Source of the DNA: Kiritimatiellia bacterium
GTDB lineage: Bacteria; Verrucomicrobiota; Kiritimatiellia; UBA8416; JABMPJ01
DNA: 16,818 nt
Direction of reading: 5' to 3'
Assembly: GCA_029939545.1 (NCBI GenBank)
Contig: JAOZSS010000034.1
Location: forward strand, 1-16,818
Numbering within the stretch: the first letter of the stretch is position 1; every line of letters begins with the position of its first letter. A program made the position numbers and the translations under genes. Below, in pieces: positions 1 to 8,000 of the stretch. A model generated the notes under the pieces. The model searched no databases and was not told the DNA's origin. It was given only the letters and a program-made list of their open reading frames with translations.

Positions 1-253
1 TTGCGCACTGGACGTGCTGCCCCGTCCCTCCAGTCGAACAGGCGTGTAAGGCCTCGAGGTTCGTCTGCAGATAGCCCTGACTCAACAGCCCCACGTTCTT
101 AACGAAGGCGGTCGCATCACCGCTAAGAAAGAATCGACATCTGCACAGCACCTTGAAGAACAAGGCAATCAGCGCCAAGCCGAAACACATAGGGAACAAA
201 CGCCCGGTCACGCGTGTCGGCTGCTGCTCAGATGTCCGTCCACTATAAGCCAT
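1..253 (-). CDS. N-terminus of a GT-C-type membrane glycosyltransferase (partial, runs off the left edge)
   Basis: Only the first 84 codons are present; the gene continues past base 1. A charged N-terminal tail (residues 1-19) leads into one hydrophobic helix (about 20-37), then a probable extracytoplasmic loop with Asp46 and the string GYLQTNLEAL at about 60-69. This aligns almost without gaps to residues 22-87 of the giant protein encoded at 5092-8163: RL at the helix start, the same Asp followed 14 residues later by Gly, then GYxxxNLEA and a GG pair. The position matches the loop that carries the catalytic Asp in GT39/ArnT-type GT-C enzymes. It is the last visible gene of the minus-strand operon, 190 bases after the pyruvyl transferase-like gene. 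The ATG at 253 has no strong ribosome site, and the frame stays open upstream, so the start is uncertain. Function by homology is inferred. Confidence 0.6.
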   Translation of the reverse strand, partial: MAYSGRTSEQQPTRVTGRLFPMCFGLALIALFFKVLCRCRFFLSGDATAFVKNVGLLSQGYLQTNLEALHACSTGGTGQHVQCA

Positions 254-443
254 GTTGACCCATTCAGTCAGAGCCTCATCGTCCCGGACATCATCACGCG
301 CTCCGTCAGCCCGTCCATTTGACTGGCGGCCCGAAGACATGGGCCACGTTGGCGATATGCCAAATGGCAGTGCAATTCTTCATACTTCGTCAGCATGTTC
401 AATCCAAAACAGTCTCGCCCCACTCGTCGACCGCGAATCGGTT
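254..443. other. Intergenic stretch inside the minus-strand operon
   Basis: This 190-base gap separates the pyruvyl transferase-like gene from the truncated membrane glycosyltransferase gene. On the minus strand it holds a 42-codon open frame (396 down to 268) with no Shine-Dalgarno site and no recognisable sequence, so I do not call it. I see no clear terminator or promoter. The frame of the downstream gene is open for some distance into the gap, so part of it may be coding if that gene starts further upstream. Confidence 0.4.
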
Positions 444-1559
444 CTACCGTGCCGCCATCTGTCGGGCGGCATCTTGCAGCTCACACCGACAGACACACAG
501 ACGGGCCTCGTGGTCGCCCTGGTTACCGCTGAAACGTTCCCGAATAGCCGCAGTGACGGATTCAAATGTTCCGGCTGGCAACGTCTCGCCCTGATGGCAG
601 ATACCCAGATCAAAACGATCCAGAACCGAACATATTTTGCTCTGTGTCCAAGGCAGTGGGACCGACTCAAGACATAGCACTGGCGTCCGGTGGATCATAG
701 CGGCAACCGTACCATGGAAACGGTCGGTAATAAGGACCTCACACTGCTCAATGAGGTTAAACCACTGCATGGGATCAAGGCTATCGCCACGCTGCACATC
801 AGCAAAACGGCAATGCATGCCTAAACCGACCGTCAGATAGCCCGCCTGCCGCGCATCAGCCAGGAGCGCTTTGAGTCCCCGATATGGACGAGAGACCGCA
901 ACCCCGATCAAGGGACGGTCGGCAGGCAAACACGCCTGACGACATATTTCACTCCGGCCAAGTTCGCTGGCCGGTAACATGAAAGTCGGATCGGGCACCT
1001 CCACGAGCACTCCCCTGTAACCCGCCCGCTCCATCAACTGATAGGTATAGGCATCACGAGCGGCGATCATTTCGAACTCTCTCACCAGTGCAGAAACCTC
1101 CGGTAGAAACTGCCCGCCACATTCCGGACCAAACCGATACGCCGACACGCCAAATGCAAATCGCCGCTGTTCCGTGAAATCACCCAACCAGTAGGCACTG
1201 GGGAAATGACCATTGATCCAGTCTTGATTGATATTCCAGACGTCCATTGCAGCCGACACCGACGCCCCGGCCGGAACCGATCGCCTTAATCCCGCCCGTG
1301 ATCGGATCGGCGGACATCCCGTCTCTGGAATCTTGCGGGCTATATACGCGCGGAATGTGCGGTCACGCCGTGCGTAGAAGAGGGGGTCCGGCCATCTGAT
1401 TCTCAACCGTTTGAGCGTCTCGACACCAAACATAGAGGGCGCCTGATAGTTGAGCAACTCCACCGGCAGGCCTGCTTCTCGCAACAGCCGCAGCAACGAT
1501 TCCGCAAACAACACCGCACCGTTGTTCCGAATGTAGTGATATGTCAGTACGCGCATCAT
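444..1559 (-). CDS. Polysaccharide pyruvyl transferase family protein
   Basis: This 371-residue cytoplasmic protein has the features of the polysaccharide pyruvyl transferase family (PF04230, CsaB/WcaK-like), which adds pyruvate ketals or related groups to sugars. The N-terminus has the family opening NNGAVLFAESLLRLL (residues 12-26), followed by LLNYQAP (36-42). A mid-protein segment RFAFGVSAYRFG (133-144) matches the strand the family uses after its first domain, and DPTF sits at 190-193. The C-terminal domain has the hallmark TDRFHGTVAAMIHRTPV (278-294), where family members carry a catalytic or binding Arg-Phe-His. The length is usual for the family. It lies 31 bases after the GT4 gene, so the two are probably co-transcribed. 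Two consecutive Met codons (1559, 1556) are possible starts and neither has a strong ribosome site. The substrate sugar is unknown. Family assignment is firm; pyruvylation itself is inferred, because some members have other roles. Confidence 0.85.
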   Translation of the reverse strand: MMRVLTYHYIRNNGAVLFAESLLRLLREAGLPVELLNYQAPSMFGVETLKRLRIRWPDPLFYARRDRTFRAYIARKIPETGCPPIRSRAGLRRSVPAGASVSAAMDVWNINQDWINGHFPSAYWLGDFTEQRRFAFGVSAYRFGPECGGQFLPEVSALVREFEMIAARDAYTYQLMERAGYRGVLVEVPDPTFMLPASELGRSEICRQACLPADRPLIGVAVSRPYRGLKALLADARQAGYLTVGLGMHCRFADVQRGDSLDPMQWFNLIEQCEVLITDRFHGTVAAMIHRTPVLCLESVPLPWTQSKICSVLDRFDLGICHQGETLPAGTFESVTAAIRERFSGNQGDHEARLCVCRCELQDAARQMAAR

Positions 1560-1590
1560 GATTTAAGTAAAGGCAAAGGGCTGAGCTAAG

Positions 1591-2688
1591 TCAGGAGCGT
1601 TTGGAGTGGAAAGCTTGCTCAGCTGCGGCATAGACCTTATCGCCAAACGATTCCCATCGGAACTTCGCAGCGTGTTGTCGTCCCGCTTTACGCAGTTGCT
1701 CCCTCCTTGCTTCGGACTGCAAGACCTCCAGCATCCCGCGTTTGATATCCGCTTCCTGCAATGGATTAACCAACACCGCCGCATCGCCGACTGCTTCCGG
1801 TACCGCACTGCGATTGGAGGCGACCACGGGACACCCACACGCCATAGCCTCCAGTACCGGCAGGCCGAACCCTTCATAAAGCGACGGATAAACAGACAGT
1901 GCGGCCCCCCGATACAAGGCGTGCAGCTGATCTTCCGTTACCGTGCCCAGCCGATGGAACCGATCCGCCAGCTGCAACTGAGCCATTTCACGCTCTACCG
2001 CCTTGTCTTTCCAGCTCTTGCCCGCCGTGACCACCAGGTCATGCGGCATCTGATCCTTAAGCTCCGCAAACGCGTGAAGCAGGCGAATAGCGTTCTTTCG
2101 TGGCGATAGACTGCCCGCATAAAAGATATACGGCCGATGCAAACCCAGCGCATGCTTCACGTTGGTGACCGCATCCGGACTGATGGTTTCTGGCTTAGGC
2201 GACGCCACCCCCGGATAGGCCACGCTGATCCTCTTCGGAGCCAGCGCAAATAGCTTTATCAAGTCCTGACGTGTGTGCTTCGATATCGCCACCACATGCG
2301 TCGCTCTTCGGGCACTGGCGCGCATAAAAGCACGCATGTACAGGGCATCACACAGTTTGTATTCCCGAACACCCGCTCCCGCAGCGGGGAAATACGCCAG
2401 ATCCAGCACCACCGCCACCGAGGCCACGTGCGCAGGCAGAAAGGGCGGCACCAAATTCTTCGGGCATATCAGCACATCCACAGGATGTCGGCGAAGATAG
2501 AGGGGCAGCAGGATGTTTTCGTAAAGGAAGTGGTGAATAGTCGGCAACACCACTTCTTCTGCTTCCCGAGGAAGACGGTCACCGGTCGCCGGTCGAAATA
2601 CATGCAGGCTGTCGCTCCCCGCTTTGACGGGTAGCGTCCTCAGCAGATGATCGATCAGTACCCGTGCCCCGCCCGTGGCCACCTGCAT
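1591..2688 (-). CDS. Glycosyltransferase family 4 (group 1), mannosyltransferase-like
   Basis: A GT-B fold retaining glycosyltransferase, 365 residues from the first canonical Met. The C-terminal nucleotide-sugar domain is textbook GT4: YAGSLSPRKN (190-199) opens it, and EGFGLPVLEAMACG (272-285) carries the E-x7-E pair (Glu272, Glu280), followed by CPVVAS. The N-terminal acceptor domain includes VLICPKNLVPP (72-82) and VVAISKHTRQDL (132-143). It should move a sugar from a nucleotide donor onto a growing glycan at the inner face of the membrane; donor and acceptor are unknown. The boundary given is the first ATG, but coding potential clearly extends upstream to about 2715. There IRIGFHARG reads as the missing first beta-strand of the fold, yet no ATG, GTG or TTG lies in frame between it and the upstream stop codon. 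The true start is therefore probably a non-canonical ATC/ATT or hidden by a base error. It follows the beta-propeller gene in the same operon. Confidence 0.9.
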   Translation of the reverse strand: MQVATGGARVLIDHLLRTLPVKAGSDSLHVFRPATGDRLPREAEEVVLPTIHHFLYENILLPLYLRRHPVDVLICPKNLVPPFLPAHVASVAVVLDLAYFPAAGAGVREYKLCDALYMRAFMRASARRATHVVAISKHTRQDLIKLFALAPKRISVAYPGVASPKPETISPDAVTNVKHALGLHRPYIFYAGSLSPRKNAIRLLHAFAELKDQMPHDLVVTAGKSWKDKAVEREMAQLQLADRFHRLGTVTEDQLHALYRGAALSVYPSLYEGFGLPVLEAMACGCPVVASNRSAVPEAVGDAAVLVNPLQEADIKRGMLEVLQSEARREQLRKAGRQHAAKFRWESFGDKVYAAAEQAFHSKRS

Positions 2689-2715
2689 TCCCCGTGCATG
2701 AAAACCAATTCTGAT
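2689..2715 (-). other. Probable N-terminal extension of the GT4 gene with a non-standard start codon
   Basis: Reading upstream from the ATG at 2688 in frame gives ATC AGA ATT GGT TTT CAT GCA CGG GGA, that is (I/M)RIGFHARG. This is what the first strand of a GT4 enzyme looks like. The frame is open back to a TGA at about 2750, with no ATG, GTG or TTG before 2688. ATC at 2715-2713 sits 4 bases after a strong GGGAGGG, and ATT at 2709-2707 sits 10 bases after it. A mutated or misread ATG at the ATC position is equally possible. Confidence 0.55.
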
Positions 2716-2719
2716 GTCA

Positions 2720-2726
2720 CCCTCCC
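2720..2726 (-). promoter_or_regulatory. Shine-Dalgarno site GGGAGGG for the GT4 gene
   Basis: The purine run AAAAGGGAGGG on the minus strand is the strongest ribosome-site match near this junction. It lies about 32 bases upstream of the ATG at 2688, too far to serve it, but 4 to 10 bases before the ATC and ATT codons. It is therefore the main argument that translation begins upstream of 2688. Confidence 0.5.
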
Positions 2727-2753
2727 TTTTCTGCCCGCAGGGGAGCCATCACC

Positions 2754-3890
2754 TCACACCGGCAGATGAGATGGCAATGGCGCAAAGGCATCCGGTATTA
2801 CAATAACGTCATAGATTGACAGCCGCTTGTCGGTGGACACTTCAATCTTGCGCAAAATGCGACGCTCCGTCAGATCCACCTGATACAGGCAGTTCTGACT
2901 ACCAACCAGCGCAGTTGATCTATCAATCACACACAGTCCACGCAAGAACTCGGAGGCTACAAACATACGTTCACAGATCGCGCCCGTTTCGGTATCGATA
3001 AACAGGAGATCGCCATGGTTCGTATCACAATACAACAATGTCGCGTCATTCCAACATTTCAGACTGTGATTAGGAACCGCAGTCTTGTCAAACCGGTTGA
3101 ACAGGCTCCACTGACCCTCCGCATCCCGCCGGGCCAGAGCCGATGCGGCGTTCTGTAGCACAATCCCAATATCCGAGTTCTGCTTCGCCTTCACGCCCAA
3201 GACCCGTCGCAGGGTCTTGCTGGCAGTGATCAGGTGTTCATAGAGGCCGACTCGGTTTAGAAAATCCTTAACATCAAGCAACAGATTCATGTGTAGAGGG
3301 AGCATTCGGCCCAACGAGACCGTGACAACGCCTGTTCCTGATACACAAACCGAGTTAAGATGCATACGATCGTAATCATCGAGACGGAATGCGGTCGGAT
3401 CACTGAAGTCTATCCTTCCTGCCCTAAGATCTTCACGGCTCAGCGCGTGTTTCCTGCTTATCTTGACCTCAAGCTCTTTCAGTAGATCTGCATTGTCCCT
3501 CGGTGTCAGAATACTGTCCACCTCACCGTCAAAGGTGAACACAAACACTTGGTCATTGGCCGAAGAGGTGACATAGAGCTTATCCTCGTACACGGCAATA
3601 TCATGCACGCGTGCACAGCCTGAATGATGAATGATGCGCTGCACGCGCCACTCTGTGTCATAGACCCAGATGGCATCTGTATTGCTGATACAGAGGCAAT
3701 CCCGCCAGATCGCCATGCCACGGCCACCACGTAATCCCCCTCGCGGATTTCTATTCTGCTTCAGATGCTCCGACTCCGGCGTGGGAGCCATTGCTACTTG
3801 CTCGGCCGCGTCGAGGTCAACCTCATAGACATAGCCACTGGGTTCGTCACACTTTGAACGCCGAACAATGCCTGTTATCAATACTCTCAT
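2754..3890 (-). CDS. Beta-propeller-like protein of unknown function
   Basis: This 378-residue protein has no signal peptide or membrane helix from the chosen start. It shows a repeating pattern of short strands typical of a beta-propeller: SGYVYEVDLD (18-27), GMAIWRDCLCISNTDAIWVYD (about 58-78), VHDIAVYEDKLYVTSSAND (95-113), then NSVCVSGTGVVTVSLG and NHSLKCWNDATLLYCDT further on. A late segment RGLCVIDRSTALVGSQNCLYQVDL closes the pattern. It may belong near the families of cytoplasmic propellers found beside sulfotransferases and glycosyltransferases, but I do not recognise the family with certainty. I chose the ATG at 3890 because GAGGA precedes it by 5 bases and a good promoter (TTGACG/TAACGT) lies just upstream. 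An in-frame ATG at 3995 would lie upstream of that promoter and adds a non-propeller tail. It is the first gene of the operon running to base 1, 38 bases ahead of the GT4 reading frame. Confidence 0.75.
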   Translation of the reverse strand: MRVLITGIVRRSKCDEPSGYVYEVDLDAAEQVAMAPTPESEHLKQNRNPRGGLRGGRGMAIWRDCLCISNTDAIWVYDTEWRVQRIIHHSGCARVHDIAVYEDKLYVTSSANDQVFVFTFDGEVDSILTPRDNADLLKELEVKISRKHALSREDLRAGRIDFSDPTAFRLDDYDRMHLNSVCVSGTGVVTVSLGRMLPLHMNLLLDVKDFLNRVGLYEHLITASKTLRRVLGVKAKQNSDIGIVLQNAASALARRDAEGQWSLFNRFDKTAVPNHSLKCWNDATLLYCDTNHGDLLFIDTETGAICERMFVASEFLRGLCVIDRSTALVGSQNCLYQVDLTERRILRKIEVSTDKRLSIYDVIVIPDAFAPLPSHLPV

Positions 3891-3895
3891 GCATT

Positions 3896-3900
3896 TCCTC
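3896..3900 (-). promoter_or_regulatory. Ribosome binding site GAGGA for the beta-propeller gene
   Basis: On the minus strand AGAGGAAATGC directly precedes the ATG at 3890, with 5 bases between GAGGA and the start. This decides the start in favour of 3890 over the longer ATG at 3995. Confidence 0.6.
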
Positions 3901-3927
3901 TGAAACGGACACGAATAAAAGGCTATG

Positions 3928-3956
3928 ACGTTACAGATCCTTGCTGCGAGCGTCAA
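3928..3956 (-). promoter_or_regulatory. Candidate sigma-70-type promoter for the minus-strand operon 3890-1
   Basis: The minus strand reads TTGACG (3956-3951), a 17-base spacer, then TAACGT (3933-3928). The -35 box matches 5 of 6 consensus bases and the -10 box 3 of 6. Transcription would start near 3921 and give a leader of about 30 bases carrying the GAGGA ribosome site. No experimental support; the -10 box is weak. Confidence 0.4.
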
Positions 3957-3958
3957 TC

Positions 3959-3968
3959 TCTCGCGAGA
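3959..3968. promoter_or_regulatory. Perfect palindrome TCTCGCGAGA between divergent promoters
   Basis: A 10-base perfect palindrome lies 2 bases upstream of the candidate minus-strand -35 box. It could be half of a regulator site that also includes the palindrome at 3973-3986. A chance palindrome of this length is not rare, so only the position makes it notable. Confidence 0.3.
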
Positions 3969-3972
3969 ATTC

Positions 3973-3986
3973 CGTGCAAATGCACG
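3973..3986. promoter_or_regulatory. Inverted repeat CGTGCA-AA-TGCACG, candidate operator
   Basis: Two perfect 6-base arms separated by AA lie midway between the candidate divergent promoters, 4 bases before the plus-strand -35 box. This spacing and symmetry suit a dimeric helix-turn-helix regulator controlling both directions. No regulator gene is visible in the window. Confidence 0.35.
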
Positions 3987-3990
3987 TATA

Positions 3991-4020
3991 TTCACATGTC
4001 TTTTTTCACAGCATTATGTT
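3991..4020 (+). promoter_or_regulatory. Candidate promoter for the flippase-like gene at 4067
   Basis: TTCACA (3991-3996), an 18-base spacer containing a T6 run, then TATGTT (4015-4020). The -35 box matches 5 of 6 and the -10 box 4 of 6 consensus bases. The predicted leader is about 40 bases. No clear Shine-Dalgarno site precedes the ATG at 4067. Confidence 0.35.
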
Positions 4021-4066
4021 TAGCATGCCGATGTCTACTTGAGACACCAGCAACCCCAAAGTCTTT

Positions 4067-5077
4067 ATGAACTCTGAGCCGACAGGACAATCTGCTGCGC
4101 TACGGCAAAAAAGACCCATAGCCAGAGTCGTTCTGCCGCTCATCATCAGTGCCGGAATCTTTCTGATCCTACTTCGCTTTCTCGATTCAGATAAGCTCCT
4201 GCAAGCCATCAGGCGTGTTTCGCTGCCTTGGTATCTGCTGTCGCTGGGTATAGCCTGTTTATCTCAAGCGGTCGATGCCTCGCGGCTCTCCCTGATTGTG
4301 CGCGGTTATGCCCACATCAGCACCTGGCGCGTACTGGCCAGCCGATTTTCAGGCTTTTTTTACCAGTTCTTTCTTCCCGGCGGTACCGGTGGATTTGCGG
4401 TGCGGTGGTATAAGATCAATCGGCACGCACAGGCCCCGGCACAGGTCCTGATCGCCATGCTCTATGACCGTATTCTTCTGGCCTTTTCGTTCACGCTTAT
4501 AGGCGGTCTGGCGCTGCTACTCGATTTTCCCTTTCGATCCAATCCGTTGGCCCATGCCGCACTGATAGCCTATACCATCGTCTTCTCCACCTATGCGGTG
4601 ATGTTCTGGGCCGTTATCGATTTCCGGTTCTTTAAGCTTGTTGCCGCGCTGCCATTACCCGGATTCATCCGTCGTCACCTGGCCAAACTCGAGCCAACGG
4701 TCCGGACGGCCACAGAATTCCCGATCGGTCTCAAGCTTCTTCTTCTCGGTGGTGCCACAACACAAGTCATCTTGCGCTGTATCGGTCTGGCCTTGATTAT
4801 GAAGGCGATCGGCTTCTCCCTGCCATGGCTCACCACGATCTGGATTCGCTGTCTGGTATTCTGCGTTATGCTCATCCCAATCAGTTTTTCAGGTCTCGGA
4901 ACGCGCGATGTCCTCCTTGTCACCATACTTGAGCCGTACGGCGTCGAACCCGAAATGGCTATCGTCGTGGCAACCCTCATGTTTGGCGTGTTTGTCTTTT
5001 TCGCCATGCTCGGAGGCATCGTTGAATTGTTCTCGCATCAACCCTCTTCGAAGGCTGACGTCTTGGAGGGCACATAA
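4067..5077 (+). CDS. Lysylphosphatidylglycerol synthase TM-region / flippase-like integral membrane protein
   Basis: This 336-residue polytopic inner-membrane protein belongs to the LPG_synthase_TM family (PF03706, also UPF0104/AglD-like). Members are often proposed to flip lipid-linked substrates or are fused to lipid-modifying domains. A short charged N-terminus (1-20) precedes helices at about 21-39, 54-70, 126-155, 162-186, 221-249, 255-275 and 297-323. Two family signatures are visible: FFLPGGTGGFAVRWYKINR (101-119), matching the conserved re-entrant LPxxxGGdxxR segment, and PISFSGLGTRDVLLVTIL (271-288), matching the PISxGGLGxRE segment. There is no C-terminal lysyltransferase domain, so it is the stand-alone form. 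It is the only plus-strand gene in the left half, has its own candidate promoter, and ends 14 bases before the convergent giant-protein gene. A role in moving a lipid-linked glycan precursor is plausible from context but not shown. Confidence 0.85.
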   Translation: MNSEPTGQSAALRQKRPIARVVLPLIISAGIFLILLRFLDSDKLLQAIRRVSLPWYLLSLGIACLSQAVDASRLSLIVRGYAHISTWRVLASRFSGFFYQFFLPGGTGGFAVRWYKINRHAQAPAQVLIAMLYDRILLAFSFTLIGGLALLLDFPFRSNPLAHAALIAYTIVFSTYAVMFWAVIDFRFFKLVAALPLPGFIRRHLAKLEPTVRTATEFPIGLKLLLLGGATTQVILRCIGLALIMKAIGFSLPWLTTIWIRCLVFCVMLIPISFSGLGTRDVLLVTILEPYGVEPEMAIVVATLMFGVFVFFAMLGGIVELFSHQPSSKADVLEGT

Positions 5078-5091
5078 CGGCAAGTCACAGG

Positions 5092-8000
5092 TTAATGTTC
5101 ATGCCATGTGATTCCTGCCAGGTGGACACCTAACAGGCGATGGTCACGTGTCCCCAGCAGGTCTGTAGGCCGCCACCCATCTGTCGTGATGACGAGCTGA
5201 TTGATGCCGCGTCGAAGATGAGGCGCTGCAATCTCTACTACGATTTCTCTCATACAGCCCTTACCCGCCTGGGCAACGCATGGCGGATAGGTATGTCCAT
5301 TGATCTGCAGGGATAGCTCACGATCTCCCACCTGAGGATAGGGCGCTTCCACATAGAGAACCATGCGAAGCGAACGTGGCTCACCAAATAGGGGAAACAG
5401 ACATGTCGACGCCTCTTGGGTCCATCGCAGGTATCTGCCGTTGATGGGTGCCTCGAAAGGCCAGAGACCGGTCATAGCAAAGGCAAATGGATCATCGGCA
5501 CGCATTGTCAACCGCGGAGGCACGGCCATATCATCGCAAGGGTAAACCCCTGCCGACAGGAGAACGGCGGCGCGATTTGAAGCACTAGGCTGGTACTGCG
5601 GATAGATATCGACGCGGAACGTCTGGTCCACAACCCGGGCGGGCAAGCACAGCGTATTGACGGCGCTTTTCTCGGGTATATCAAGGACAAAGCCCTGCCC
5701 CCCGTTCACCTGAAAAGTCAATGCCATGCCGGAGGGTTCCTCGCGAGGAGGAGACTGCACAACCAGCTTAATGATGGCATTGGACGCCGCACATGGAGCC
5801 GCGAGCTCTATCGATACAGGAGCGTCCAACAGCCTGAAGTATGGATTGCCAATCCCTTTGCCTGTTGCTTCATATCGAGAGAGATCACGATCCGCCAGGC
5901 CCTGCCAGACGAACGGGAGCGGGGTCCGTGGCGACAGGGGTAATGGGCGGGGCTGTGAAGGGGCAATGAACTCTATGCGTCGAAGCCTTACAGAGGTCCC
6001 GGAGGAGAAGCTATGAGCGATCTCAAGTTCTGGCATCTGGTCATCGGTGTGCGCAGAGGCCGGAATGCGAACCTTTTGAATGCAGCTTACCGCATCACTC
6101 TTCGATTCGCGATATACCGATGATGGAGTAAGCGGCTGACCTTGCACGCGATACCGAATGCGGTCCTGCATGGCTTCGAGATCTGTCATGTCTTCGGCGT
6201 ACAGTGTCATGTGCAACTGAACGTCCAGGCCGCCGCTCTTTGGTGGCAGCCAGACCGTCGTATTTGAGGAAAGGAGGAAAGCGGCACGGCTTCTGTGACG
6301 GGGCCTGCCGTCCCCCCCCCTATCCTTCTGCCATGTCTGATGGCCGCGCCAGTTCAGACGAGCATGTTTCAGAAACATGGCCGCCGTCGGTGCAGTCTCG
6401 TAGGCATCAAAGTTTATGGCCGCTGTTTGCCCATTCTCCAACTGCGCTCCCAGAGAGGCAAGCCGTGCCCGCGCCGGGGGAGGTGCCTCTCTTCTATGGG
6501 TGATCTCGTATGCCGTATAAACCGCGCCGGACCCGTCCGGCCAAAACGATCGGTAGGGCGCAAGGTCAAAATGCAGCGAGAGATCGTTCCGCCACCACGA
6601 GGCCGTGGGGCCATCCTCGTGTTCGCTGAGCATAAGGAAAACACGTCTTCCGGAAGCCAACAAGTTGTTTACGCTTGCCCTTCTGTCCAGCGAGATGAGA
6701 TCTCGATCCGCAGGCTGGACAAAGTCCGCCATCCACCCGTAGGAAACAACGCCTCTCCCGTATTTGTCGGACACATCGATATTATCGCCCGACCATACCC
6801 AGTTGATCCTAGTCCGGCACCCTTTACTGAAGTAGTCGATCCATGTCTTGAGGTGTCGACGGTTGGTGAGGAAGACATCCTCGATCTCAAATTCCCTGTC
6901 GAGCCACTGCTCAAAGCGGACAGCCCTCTGCCATTGGTCGCCCAGAGACGTCAATGGGCGTCGATCACGGACGGATATCACGCCTACCGTCGCCGTCACG
7001 GCGACAGCCGTAAGAACAGACACTAAAGATCGAGTCGACAGCTTGGAGATCACCCAAGCGGGAAACCAGGCCGCCACACCAGTCAGGCAAAGATGAACGG
7101 GAATGAAGTAGCGTGCCTTGGCAGTGTAGTAACAGGAGTAGAAGATCAGGAACATGAAAGCTGTCGCTGCAACAACCAGAACCGACCTCCACTGGGTCAA
7201 GAGGCCAACGACAAAACCGGCAGCAATGAGAGCTCGGCTCCACCAAGACAGGTTGGCAAGCACTTTCGCTACCGCAGCCGGAAAAGTGGAAGGCAGATGA
7301 AACGGATGTAGCTTGGGCAACTGGGTCCCCGCAGTCTGTATCCGCATTAGCATCCCCACCTGCCCGACATCACAAAGGTGCTTCCCCTCGAGAAGCGTCT
7401 GAGCAGCCAACGGGAGGAGCCCCACGACGATACCTGCACCAAGGAGAACCCACAGCCACAACATACGCTTGAACCCCGCCCGTGACCACAGGGCGAGCGC
7501 AAGCGCTGCGGGGACGACCGTAACGATACTGGGCATGCGCACCCAACTCCCGAGGCCAATGAGTAGCCCTGCAAGCCATGCATTCCGCCCCTTTGCCTTA
7601 CTTCCACCGGGATCGGACACCAACACCAGACTCCCAAACACAAACAGAAAGGAAAGCGGATCGCGGTACGGCTCATAGAATGACCACAACCGGTAAGCAC
7701 GCCCATCGAACAATAGAAATAACAAAGGAAGGAACAGTCCGGCCAGTTGCCCGACCAAGCGATCTCGTGTCACGACCTGCATCAACCGAGCCAATGCGAG
7801 AATCGCCAAGGGCCAAATCAGAACGTTGATGAGGAAGGGCAACCTTGCATCAACCTTGCCGACCACGAACAGGACAAACGGGAATCCGCCTTCAGTAGTA
7901 AGGTGCATGAATTCGGCGGGGCCGCCCCTCCGCCGTTCAGCCCAAGCCTCCAGATTATGCCGAAAGTAGCCATGCGTCAGTTTGTGGGCATCCTGCAGGT

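Noticed and set aside
268..396. 42-codon minus-strand frame in the gap upstream of the partial membrane protein
   Set aside because: No Shine-Dalgarno site, no recognisable sequence; may simply be spacer.
2717..2749. Ten-codon minus-strand frame (MAPLRAEKGG) ending next to the GT4 start region
   Set aside because: Could act as a leader for translational coupling, but it is too short to judge and has no well-spaced ribosome site.
3891..3995. Longer start for the beta-propeller gene at 3995
   Set aside because: Would place the start upstream of the best promoter candidate and add 35 residues with no propeller pattern, while 3890 has GAGGA.
6295..7026. Plus-strand open frame of about 240 codons opposite the first giant protein
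   Set aside because: Antisense to a well-supported coding region; no ribosome site or motif.
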